Positions 1 through 6,555 of a DNA stretch of 6,676 nucleotides are shown here, one piece after another (position 1 is the stretch's first letter; each line of letters starts with the position of its first letter). Made by a program: the position numbers and the translations under genes. The notes below the pieces were generated by a model that worked only from the letters and a program-made list of their open reading frames with translations, was not told the DNA's origin and made no database searches. The stretch comes from Phycisphaerae bacterium (GTDB lineage Bacteria > Planctomycetota > Phycisphaerae > Tepidisphaerales > Tepidisphaeraceae), in NCBI GenBank assembly GCA_030448225.1, contig JAUJNJ010000167.1, positions 1 to 6,676 of the forward strand, read 5' to 3'.

Positions 1-890
1 ATCGTGCCCGGGTCCATGCCGAGTTCGCCGAGGCCGTAAAGCCGCACGCCCTTGTCGAGCAGGCGGATGACCACGCGCTCGCCGAAGCTCGTCGGGAGCG
101 TCGCCAGCCGCAAGTCGATCACCCGGTCGCCGACCTTCACGGTGGCGCGCCCGTCCTGCGCCAGCCGCTTCTCCGCGATGTTCATCCGCCCCATCACCTT
201 GATGCGGCTGGTGACCTCGTCCTGCAAATCCTTGGGCACCTCGAACGCGTCGGCGAGCACGCCGTCGACGCGGGTGCGGACGACGAGGCGCTCCTCGTAC
301 GGCTGCACGTGTACGTCGGAGGCGCGCGTCTTGACGGCCTCTAACAGGATGAGGTTCACGAGCTTGATGACCGGCGCGCGGCTGTCGGCGTCGAGCAGGT
401 CTTCGCGGCCCTGCAACTGCCGCACCTCGGCCAGCACGTCGTGCCGCTCCAGGCTTTCGATCAGGACCTGGGCGTCGCCGGTCTTCTGCTGGTAGGCGGC
501 GTTGATGGCCGCGGCGAGGTCGGCCGCCGGCGCCAGCAGCGGCTCTACCGCCCGGCCGACGAACCGGGCGACGACGTCGGCCTGGGCCATCTGCCCCAGG
601 TCGCGCATCGCCAGCGGCATGGGCCCGGCCGCCCCGCCCGGCGCGCCGGCGTCGTCGCCCGCCAGCCCGCGCAGGCCGTGCTGGCGCGCGAAGCCGATGG
701 GGATCTTCTGGATGAAGTCGGCCGAGGGCGTGCGGCGTTGCAGGTCGGAAATGAACGGTAAGTCGAGTGATGCGGCCAGCGCGGGCGACGAGAGGTCCGG
801 GCCGCCGGGGGCGATTCTGTCGGGGGGAGAACGCCGAGCAGCGGTCACAGGAGGCGCCGCAACGCCGGGGCCGGGCATGTATTCAGTCAT
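1..890 (-). CDS. gspE: Type II secretion ATPase GspE, N-terminal 296 codons (partial at left edge)
   Basis: GspE is the cytoplasmic hexameric ATPase that drives pseudopilus assembly in type II secretion. Translating the minus strand from the ATG at 888-890 gives 296 codons with no stop, running off position 1. Residues about 59-73 (FIQKIPIGFARQHGL) match the T2SSE N-terminal domain. From residue 190 the family hallmark ASDVHVQPYEERLVVR appears, followed by RVDGVL, then RIKVMGRMNIAEKRLAQDGR and LPTSFGERVVIRLLDK, which belong to the N2 domain and the start of the ATPase core. The Walker A, Asp box, Walker B and any tetracysteine zinc motif lie beyond the edge, so activity cannot be judged. An in-frame stop at 912-914 limits the start. 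A second ATG (876-878, residue 5) and a TTG (897-899) are possible; none has a clear Shine-Dalgarno. PilB is the main alternative, but the upstream GspD-type secretin favours GspE. Confidence 0.9.
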   Translation of the reverse strand, partial: MTEYMPGPGVAAPPVTAARRSPPDRIAPGGPDLSSPALAASLDLPFISDLQRRTPSADFIQKIPIGFARQHGLRGLAGDDAGAPGGAAGPMPLAMRDLGQMAQADVVARFVGRAVEPLLAPAADLAAAINAAYQQKTGDAQVLIESLERHDVLAEVRQLQGREDLLDADSRAPVIKLVNLILLEAVKTRASDVHVQPYEERLVVRTRVDGVLADAFEVPKDLQDEVTSRIKVMGRMNIAEKRLAQDGRATVKVGDRVIDLRLATLPTSFGERVVIRLLDKGVRLYGLGELGMDPGT

Positions 891-1084
891 GCGGCGCAAA
901 AGACATCGGCATCACTCGTCGAACATAGTCAGTTATCGCCGCCGATTAAGTTTACCACTCATACGGGTCCCAAGTATTAGACTCTACTAGTCTGGGAAAG
1001 CGCGGCCGTCCCTGCCCGCGGAGAATCGGGGAGCGCCGGGCGCGAACTTAACGGAAGCCGTGCCAGTACCCCTCGGCACATGCG
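891..1084. other. Intergenic gap between gspD and gspE
   Basis: This 194-base gap separates the secretin stop from the gspE start. It contains an AT-richer patch (about 940-985), unlike its surroundings. On the minus strand TAATAC (974-979) could act as a -10 box, but the bases 16-17 upstream (GCTTTC or CGCTTT) are a poor -35. A small inverted repeat, AGACT/AGTCT (979-993), overlaps it. Close behind gspD a 5-base stem GTGCC/GGCAC (1060-1079) could fold but has no T run, so I do not call it a terminator. The gap is long for two genes of one secretion operon, which makes a secondary promoter for gspE possible but unproven. Confidence 0.4.
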
Positions 1085-1999
1085 TCAGTTCACGACCAGG
1101 GGCTCGCTGGACGGGAATCCGTCTCCCAGCCCCGCCGCCTTAGCGTCGGGGCCGGAGAGGAACTTCAGGTCCCTGAACTCGTCATCCCGCAGGATCACCG
1201 GGCGGATGAACACGAACAGCGTCGTCCTCGAGTCGCTCGTCGTGCGGCTGCGGAACAAGTGCTTGAGGATCGGGATCTCGCCCAGCAGCGGCACGGCGCT
1301 AATCGATTCCCGCCACTGGGTCTGGTTCAGCCCGCCGACGACGATGGCCGAGCCGTCGGGGACCGTCACCTCGCTGGCAACTTCGTTGCGCTGCCGCGAG
1401 GGGGGGATGCCCTCGGAGCCGCCGTTGGTGAAGTTGCTGAGCGTCACGACGTACTCGAGCTGGAGGTAGTCGGCCTCGCTGATGTGCGGCGTGAGCTGGA
1501 TCGTCGTGCCGGCCTCGGCGTAGCCGCCGAAGCTGGTGGTGGCGATGGTTTCGCCGGTGTTGGTGCTCACGAACGGCGCCTCGGCGACGCTGTTCAGCGC
1601 GCCCGTCGCGTTGTCGTTGACGAGGATGCGGGGCGCCGACACGATCCGCGCCCGGCCGCTGGTCTTGAGCGCGCGGAGCACCACGTCCGCCACGTCGGCG
1701 TTGAGGATCGCGCCGTTGAAGCCGAGGCCCGGGGTGAGGACCAACTGGCCGGTCGTCTCGTCGACCTCGCTGAGGCCGAAGGACGTGAAGGTGATGGTGC
1801 GGTTCTCCTCCCCCCGCCGCCGGGCGGCGAGCTCGACGCCGAGGGAGAAGCCGTTGCTGGTGTCAAGGTTGACGATCGTCGCCTCGATCAGCACCTGCGG
1901 GCGGCGCCGGTCGAGCTCGAGGATCAGCCGTTCGTAGAACTTGTGCGCCGCCGGCCCGCCCACGACGATACTCGTGGTCGTGTTGGCGTCGGGCGTCAC
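1085..1999 (-). CDS. gspD: GspD-type secretin, intact C-terminal pore domain reading frame
   Basis: This open frame of 304 codons encodes the outer-membrane channel part of a type II secretion secretin. Residues 4-15 (DANTTTSIVVGG) are the end of the last periplasmic N domain. RPQVLIEATI (33-42) opens the secretin domain, SAPRILVNDN (121-130) follows, and VPDGSAIVVGGL (213-224), VPLLGEIPILKHLF (236-249) and TTLFVFIRPVIL (259-270) are the classic signature of the pore-forming half. Only about 35 residues follow, so there is no long pilotin-binding S domain. The GTG at 1997-1999 is simply the first start codon after a frame break; a stop about 45 bases upstream in this frame separates it from the N domains encoded in other frames at about 2000-3096. 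It should be read as the 3' part of one gspD gene, not as a natural short protein. It lies directly upstream of gspE. Confidence 0.88.
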   Translation of the reverse strand: MTPDANTTTSIVVGGPAAHKFYERLILELDRRRPQVLIEATIVNLDTSNGFSLGVELAARRRGEENRTITFTSFGLSEVDETTGQLVLTPGLGFNGAILNADVADVVLRALKTSGRARIVSAPRILVNDNATGALNSVAEAPFVSTNTGETIATTSFGGYAEAGTTIQLTPHISEADYLQLEYVVTLSNFTNGGSEGIPPSRQRNEVASEVTVPDGSAIVVGGLNQTQWRESISAVPLLGEIPILKHLFRSRTTSDSRTTLFVFIRPVILRDDEFRDLKFLSGPDAKAAGLGDGFPSSEPLVVN

Positions 2000-3108
2000 C
2001 GTGCCCCGCGCCGAGCGGACGGCACCGCCGACGCCGTCCTGGCGGCGCGCCGATCAGGCGCGCCCGGGTGCGGCCGATCTGGATGCGTGGGGACGCCTGC
2101 GGCCCTGCGAAGAGGGCAGCGGGCGTCCAGCCCAGGGCAGCGGTGCCGCTGTCGCCCGTCAACACCGCCCGCGCGCCCGCCCGGGGCCTGCCTTGGCTCC
2201 GGACCGCGTCCCCTGTGCGCGCGCCCGTGGGCCGCGGTCCGCCGCCGGGGGCGTCGAAGGATCTTGGCGTTAGCGAGTCGGACCCGGGAACCGCGCCCGG
2301 GGAGTAATCGGGGAGAAGGGACCGGCGGAAGACGCCCCGCCGGGCGTCACCCCGGCTGCCGAGCCGCCCGCGGCACCGCCCGCCCAGGCCGCCCTCACCT
2401 TCGAGCGAGCGGATGGTGTCGAGCACGTCCGCGGCGGTGGCGTTCGCCAGCTTGTAGAAGTGGATCGGGCTCTGCTCCTGTGGGACCGGCACGTCCAGCT
2501 CGGCCACCATGTCGAGGGCGTCGGCCACGCGGTCGGCGGGTCCGACGAGGATCAACTGGTTGGTGGGGGTCGTGCGACACCTGCCGCCGCCCCGCCGCCC
2601 GCCGCTTCCGCCCGCGCCCTGCCGCCCAAGAAGGGCAGCGACCTGCTCCGCCAGTTCGGCCGCGTCCGCGTGCTCCAGCGGCACGAACTCGACCGCGCCC
2701 CTCCGCGACGACGTCCAGTGGGCGCGACCCTTCCACCCCGGCACCTCCCCGTCCACGGAGCTGAAGCCTTTGACTCGGAGGATGCTCTCAAGGAGCCGGG
2801 GAGGGACTCGACGGAAACCCGCGTCGGCGAAGACACCGTGACCTTCGTTGCCCCTCGAGCTTCTCGTCGAACAGGATGTTACCCCCATCCGCTCGCTTAC
2901 GTACCTCCACGACAACGCGCAGCTCGACGCTCGGCGGAAGTTCAAGTCGACGAACCCCTCGGCGGGCGGCCCCCGGGCCGCGGCTCTTCCTGGAGCGTGC
3001 ACTCTGCCGGGAGAAAGTAGCAGCCGCGACTGAGGGCGGCCTACGACGCACCACGCCCTAGTGGCCCTGGCGACGTTCGGTCGGGGTTGCAGGCATTCAC
3101 AGTTCCAT
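2000..3108 (-). pseudogene. gspD: GspD secretin N-terminal part (N0, N1-N2, N3 linker), disrupted by multiple frame changes
   Basis: Reading across frames recovers the periplasmic half of the secretin. N0 lies at about 2783-2960 in pieces: PPSVELRVVVE, YVSERMGV, NILFDEKLEGQ, KVTVSSPTRVSVESLPG and LLESILRVKGFSSVDG sit in successive different frames. A longer clean piece at about 2380-2696 holds AVEFVPLEHADAAELAEQVA, then TNQLILVGPADRVADALDMV and IHFYKLANATAADVLDTIRS, matching N1 and N2. About 2000-2380 is a Gly/Pro/Arg-rich stretch where I cannot settle the frame; it should hold the N2-N3 linker and most of N3. I count at least six frame changes. The true start is unclear: ATG at 3106-3108 overlaps the stop of the TPR gene (TGATG) after GAGGAG but meets TGA after three codons; ATG at 3094-3096 is next. 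A signal peptide is expected but not readable. Sequencing indels or a decayed gene would both explain this. Confidence 0.78.
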
Positions 3109-4489
3109 CACTCCTCGCCCGCGGCCGTGCCGTGGACGCCCGCCGACTGCGGCCCGCTCCTCCGCCCCTCATTACTGGCGCGGACGCGCGTCCGTGGCTC
3201 CGTCGCTTCGAGCCCGGCCCGGGCGGCCGGCGCGACCTCCGACACCCCGTTGAAATGGAGCGACTCCGCCAAAATAACCGGCGGCGGCCTTGTCGTCCTT
3301 CAGGGCCCGGGCGATTTCCCCGGCGTGGTAGAGCATACGGGCGTCGCGGACGCCCACCGCCAGCGGCTTCGATTTGCTTCCGGGCCTCCAGCGTGCTCGC
3401 CGCTCTTGTGCAAAGCCCAAGCGTAGGCGTCGCGGTAGACGTCGTGACGCCAGCCCATCTCCTGTTTCGCCAGCCGCAGCGCTCGGCCGGCTTCTTGGCG
3501 TGGTCGGCGTAGTAGAAGATGAGCTCGCGGTTAGCGTTGTCGTGCGTGTCCATTTCCGCGGGCCTTCTCCTCGAACTGCGCGTAGAACGCCGCCTCGGCG
3601 TCTTTCGTGCGGCCGGCCTGCTCGACCTCGGCCCAGTAGTAAAGTTTTCGGGGTGCGGCGGCCGCCTTCACGTGCGGGTCAGCAGATCGGCCGCCTCGGG
3701 TAGCCTTCTGCGCGCCGCACTTTTTTGCCTTCTGGGCCAGGGCGTAGTGACACCCCGGGGAACAGCTCCAGCGCCTTCTCGACGAGGTGCTCGGCCGCGC
3801 CTCCGCCACAGGCCAACTCCAGGTGCGAGCCCTGGGTGAGGACCCAGGCGATCTTCGGTGTCCGCGTAAGGCAGGCGATGGAAGGCGTCGCTCATCAGCT
3901 CGATCGCGCCTTCGACGTCCCCGAACAGTTCCCGCAAGTACGCGCTGCCGCGTCAGGCCCGGCACGGTGCCGGGCCGCAGGTCGAGCATGAACTGAGCGG
4001 CCTTCTCGGCTTCGTCGTAGTTGCCCAGCTCGATGTGCGCGTCGGCAAGGAAGCCGTACACCCCTGAGGTCGTCGGGGACCTTCTTGTTCAGGGCCTTGG
4101 CCGCCTCCGCGGCCTGCCCGAACTCGTGGCAGCCCGGAGGATCAGACGCGGAGCTTCTCGCCGTCCAAGTTGTCGCCTTCAGGGCGAACGCCTTGTCGAG
4201 GCCTCCCGCGCACGGTCGTAATACGCTGTGTCGGAGGTCTCGCGGGCGCGCGGGCCAGGGCGAACGCCAGCGCGTTATACGGCTCGTACTGCTTCGCGTC
4301 CTTCCGGATCGCCTGCTCCGCCGCCGCGATCCGCTGCTCGGCGGGCGTGAGCTTCGTGGCGCCCGTTCTGGCGGGTCGTTCAGGCGGCGGGCTCGGCGCG
4401 GCCTCAGACGCCTCCTGCGCCCCGAGGTATGGACCAAAGGACAAAGCGAAGAGGCCGCCCAGGAGCATCCATCCCGTTCTCATAATCAT
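3108..4489 (-). pseudogene. Exported tetratricopeptide-repeat (TPR) protein, disrupted by about a dozen frame changes
   Basis: The N-terminus is clean for about 80 codons (4250-4489): MRTGWMLLGGLFALSF is a signal-peptide core with a likely cut after YLGA, followed by a Pro-rich stretch and TPAEQRIAAAEQAIRKD. Downstream, helical repeat sequence continues in changing frames: TSDTAYYDRAR (about 4208-4237), GLDKAFALK (4177-4203), GDNLDGEKLRV (4145-4177), EFGQAAEAAKALNKKVPDDL (about 4066-4134), YGFLADAHIELGNYDEAEKA (from 4058), RELFGDVEGAIELMSDAFHR (from 3934), SHLELACGGGAAEHLVEKAL (from 3828), KLYYWAEVEQAGRTKDAEAA, DTHDNANRELIFYYADHAKK (from 3550) and DARMLYHAGEIARALKDDKA (about 3290-3350). GNYDEAEKA and GRTKDAEAA are typical TPR signatures. 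The last piece reads SLHFNGVSEVAPAARAGLEA and stops with TGA at 3108-3110. TPR proteins scaffold protein assemblies; position before gspD suggests a secretion-assembly role, which is inference. The start may be ATG 4487-4489 or 4481-4483. Confidence 0.8.
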
Positions 4490-4517
4490 AATATTCGATC
4501 AGTCGCATGACGTACAA
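4488..4517 (-). promoter_or_regulatory. Weak sigma70-like promoter candidate before the TPR gene
   Basis: On the minus strand TTGTAC (4512-4517) and TATTAT (4488-4493) are 18 bases apart, in an AT-rich island inside otherwise very GC-rich DNA. The -10 match is good and the -35 match is partial. If used, transcription would begin at about 4481-4483, giving a nearly leaderless message starting at the ATG at 4481-4483. There is no Shine-Dalgarno in front of either possible start codon, which is compatible with leaderless translation. The call rests on the two hexamers only. Confidence 0.25.
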
Positions 4518-4557
4518 AACTCCCATGGCCGCCGCGCGTCGCGGGCGGCCATGGGAG
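4515..4557 (-). terminator. Rho-independent terminator-like hairpin upstream of the TPR gene
   Basis: A perfect 14-base inverted repeat pairs 4520-4533 (CTCCCATGGCCGCC) with 4544-4557 around a 10-base loop. On the minus strand the stem is followed at once by TTTTG (4515-4519), the arrangement of an intrinsic terminator. It would end transcription arriving from the DUF4331 gene, about 220 bases after its stop codon. It ends only about 26 bases before the TPR start codon, so it could instead lie in a leader and act as an attenuator or as a transcript-end stabiliser. The T run is short (four), so efficiency is uncertain. Confidence 0.6.
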
Positions 4558-4603
4558 GGGAGGTCGAGAACTTAGCCGGCCGCGCTATAGTCGGCTGCGC
4601 GTC

Positions 4604-4638
4604 GTCAGTCGCACACCGTGGCCGGTCCGGCGACTGAC
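4604..4638. repeat. Perfect 9-base inverted repeat in the gap between the DUF4331 and TPR genes
   Basis: GTCAGTCGC (4604-4612) is the exact reverse complement of GCGACTGAC (4630-4638), with 17 bases between. No T run follows on either strand. It is the middle of three inverted repeats in this gap and may form a hairpin in the 3' untranslated RNA of the DUF4331 gene, or be a protein-binding dyad. Confidence 0.5.
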
Positions 4639-4642
4639 TTCT

Positions 4643-4670
4643 CCTCTCCCTTGTGTACCCGAGGGAGAGG
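4643..4670. repeat. Perfect 9-base inverted repeat in the gap between the DUF4331 and TPR genes
   Basis: CCTCTCCCT (4643-4651) is the exact reverse complement of AGGGAGAGG (4662-4670), with a 10-base loop. No T run follows, so it is not a standard intrinsic terminator. Together with the repeats at 4604-4638 and 4520-4557 it makes this gap strongly structured. Confidence 0.5.
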
Positions 4671-4780
4671 GCGATGAGTCCGCCGGCATTCCGAATCCGA
4701 CCACGAACCAGGCGACGCCCGTGTTCGCCCCTGTCACGGGATACGGAAAGAGGGCGTTTAGCTGCCGGCACTGAGAAGCC

Positions 4781-6424
4781 TTAGTCGACGGGCACCTCCC
4801 GGCCGTCGGGGAACTGCTCGCCCGGGTCGACGTGGCGGCGGTTGCGGCCGCTGTGGGCGGGCTTGACGTACGGGAAGGTCTCGCGGTACGGCAGCACGTC
4901 GTTGGCGTTCACGCCGTCGCCGAGACGGCTGTGGGGCGGGTCGTTGAACGCGTCGCCCGCCAGCACGCCGGCGACCGCGCGGGTGGCGACGTCGGTCACG
5001 TCGTCGGTGACGCGCCGCCCGTTGGGCCAGCCGGCGAAGTCGCCGCCAAGGGGCCCGAGGCGGCTCTGCTGCGCGAGCGGCGTGGCCGGGATGCCGGTGT
5101 TGAGCCGCAGCAGGTCCGCCACCGGGTCGGCGCCTTGCACCGTCGGGGGCGTGAACCCGCCGAGGGACCCGACGAGGTTGACGAAGTTCTGGTACTTCAC
5201 CAGGATCAGCAGGTCTTGGCGCGGGGGCGCCGGGATGGGCAGCGCTTCGCGGTAGACGGCGTTGAGCACGCGCGCCAGCAGCGGGTCGAGGGCGAAGTCG
5301 GCGAATTGCGCGTCGTCCCGGGGCTGGCTCAGGCTCCACTTGTCCTTCGAGCCGGTGCCGATGATCAACTCGTTGAACAGCGGGTTGGCCAGGCGCTGCA
5401 CCTGTGTGACGGCGCGGCTGCCGCGGATGAAGTCGCGGCGCTCGCTCTCGCCGGCGCGGGGGGAGCGGCGGATGGCGACGCGCGGCCGGGACGTGGTGCC
5501 GAAGACGCCGATCGTGGCGGCCGGGTCGGCCGGGCCTACTTTCGCGCCGGTGCTGGTCAGCATCGTGATCGGCACCTCGATCGCCATCGAGTTGACGTTG
5601 AACCCGGAGAGGTTGTCCGGGGCGAAGTTGGTGTCGTCGTCGCCGTCCTGCGCGGCGCTGAGCACACCCGGGGGGTTGGGCGAGAACACGCTGGGGCGGA
5701 AGTTGAGCGTGTCGAACACCGCGCCGACGTCGATCCAGAACGGGTCGTCGACCGTGCCGGCGAACACCTTCACGCCGCCGTCCAGGGAGAAGACCGCCTG
5801 CTCGAACAGCGCGGGGTAGTCCGGCATCGTGCGCGGCCCGACGTTCGACGGCAGCGCGATGAGCCTGCGGCCGCCGCCGAGGTCCGTGCGCACCATGCGC
5901 TGGCCCTGGCGCCGAAGCATGCTGACGGTGTACGTCTGCCTCAGGCTCAGGCCCTGCGACCCGTCCCCGTCCAGCGCGGTGATCGCCGGCGGGACGAGCG
6001 GCGTCCCGGGGGCCACCGGGGCGGGGGAGTTCGCAGGCGCCGTCAGGCCGGTGCCGACGCCGGCGAACCCGGTGAACAGCCCCGGCGCGCGGACCTCGGT
6101 CTGGAAGCGGAACTCGAACACCACGTCTTCGACCGCGTCGTTGTTGTTGTCGACCCGGATCGCGTAGGTGATGTCCTCGTCGAACGGGAAGTAGTTGGGC
6201 CCGTTGGACGGCTCCAGCAGCGGGTCCACGTCCATGATCAGCGTGACCTTGTTCGGGTCGTCGTAGCTGACGAAGGCGTAGACGTCGGTGATGTCGGCCT
6301 TGTGGTCCAGCGCCGTGATCGGCGCCTCACGATGACTGGCGGCCTGGAGCGGCACGGGCGTCCCTGACAAGGCCCGGAACCCGACCGCAGCGGCCAGGGC
6401 AGAAAGAGACTTCACTCGATACAT
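4781..6424 (-). CDS. DUF4331 family exported protein
   Basis: A complete 547-codon gene of unknown biochemical function. VKSLSALAAAVGF followed by a short linker is a signal peptide; the likely cut after Ala28 leaves a mature protein beginning ASHREAP, the usual first residues of mature DUF4331 proteins. Next come DHKADITDVYAFVSYDDP (40-57) and VTLIMDVDPLLEPSNGPNY, the conserved N-terminal block. Further on are VQRLANPLFNELIIGTGSKD and DDAQFADFALDPLL, then near the C-terminus GDGVNANDVLPYRETFPYVK, all typical of the family. Length is in the usual range and no frame break is seen over 1.6 kb, unlike the two genes downstream. No catalytic residues are known. ATG 6422-6424 has GAGG touching it, too close for a Shine-Dalgarno; the same GAGG is 9 bases before GTG 6413-6415 (residue 4), which may be the true start and gives a tighter signal peptide. 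Whether it depends on the neighbouring secretion genes is unknown. Confidence 0.9.
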   Translation of the reverse strand: MYRVKSLSALAAAVGFRALSGTPVPLQAASHREAPITALDHKADITDVYAFVSYDDPNKVTLIMDVDPLLEPSNGPNYFPFDEDITYAIRVDNNNDAVEDVVFEFRFQTEVRAPGLFTGFAGVGTGLTAPANSPAPVAPGTPLVPPAITALDGDGSQGLSLRQTYTVSMLRRQGQRMVRTDLGGGRRLIALPSNVGPRTMPDYPALFEQAVFSLDGGVKVFAGTVDDPFWIDVGAVFDTLNFRPSVFSPNPPGVLSAAQDGDDDTNFAPDNLSGFNVNSMAIEVPITMLTSTGAKVGPADPAATIGVFGTTSRPRVAIRRSPRAGESERRDFIRGSRAVTQVQRLANPLFNELIIGTGSKDKWSLSQPRDDAQFADFALDPLLARVLNAVYREALPIPAPPRQDLLILVKYQNFVNLVGSLGGFTPPTVQGADPVADLLRLNTGIPATPLAQQSRLGPLGGDFAGWPNGRRVTDDVTDVATRAVAGVLAGDAFNDPPHSRLGDGVNANDVLPYRETFPYVKPAHSGRNRRHVDPGEQFPDGREVPVD

Positions 6425-6555
6425 CCTCTAAGTTTTGACCCATGTCGCGGCCGCGGGCGGCGGCGAGAAGGGCCGGAGAATTGTGAAACCGTGCGGGTCC
6501 GCAGGCGTCCATACGTATCGTGTCGGCCCCGCGGGCGCCGGGACGCCCTTGAGGT
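6425..6555. other. Intergenic region upstream of the DUF4331 gene
   Basis: This 131-base gap holds an 8-base palindrome ATACGTAT (6511-6518) and, 7 bases away, a 12-base near-palindrome TGCGG-GT-CCGCA (6492-6503). They could be an operator pair for the DUF4331 gene, but chance is a real alternative at this GC content. A 5-base stem GGGCG/CGCCC just after the stop of the preceding gene lacks a T run. I see no convincing -35/-10 pair and no complete gene. Confidence 0.35.

Noticed and set aside
52..990. Three overlapping plus-strand open frames at the left end
   Set aside because: They lie opposite gspE, whose minus-strand frame is open to the window edge and carries unmistakable GspE motifs.
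1259..2764. A 501-codon plus-strand open frame opposite the secretin gene
   Set aside because: It is rich in Arg, Ala, Gly and Pro with no recognisable family, and the opposite strand carries clear secretin motifs. Long antisense open frames are expected at this GC content.
1863..3002. A single 379-codon minus-strand protein
   Set aside because: Only parts of it (about 2380-2696 and short pieces near 2700-2780) are real secretin sequence; the rest is out of frame, and it overlaps the true C-terminal frame at 1863-1999. It is a frame patchwork, not a gene.
3108..4489. Programmed frameshifting in the TPR gene
   Set aside because: Programmed events occur once or twice at a slippery site; here there are about a dozen switches in both directions at unrelated sequences.
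4499..4771. A 90-codon minus-strand open frame between the DUF4331 and TPR genes
   Set aside because: It is composed across all three inverted repeats, is Arg-rich, has no signal or domain, and matches no family I know. More likely non-coding structured sequence.
4832..6367. A 511-codon plus-strand open frame opposite the DUF4331 gene
   Set aside because: It mirrors the third-codon GC bias of the real gene; its composition (Val, Arg, Ala, Asp repeats) is that of an antisense shadow.
6327..6512. A 61-codon minus-strand open frame overlapping the start of the DUF4331 gene
   Set aside because: It overlaps the well-supported signal-peptide region in another frame and has no features of its own.
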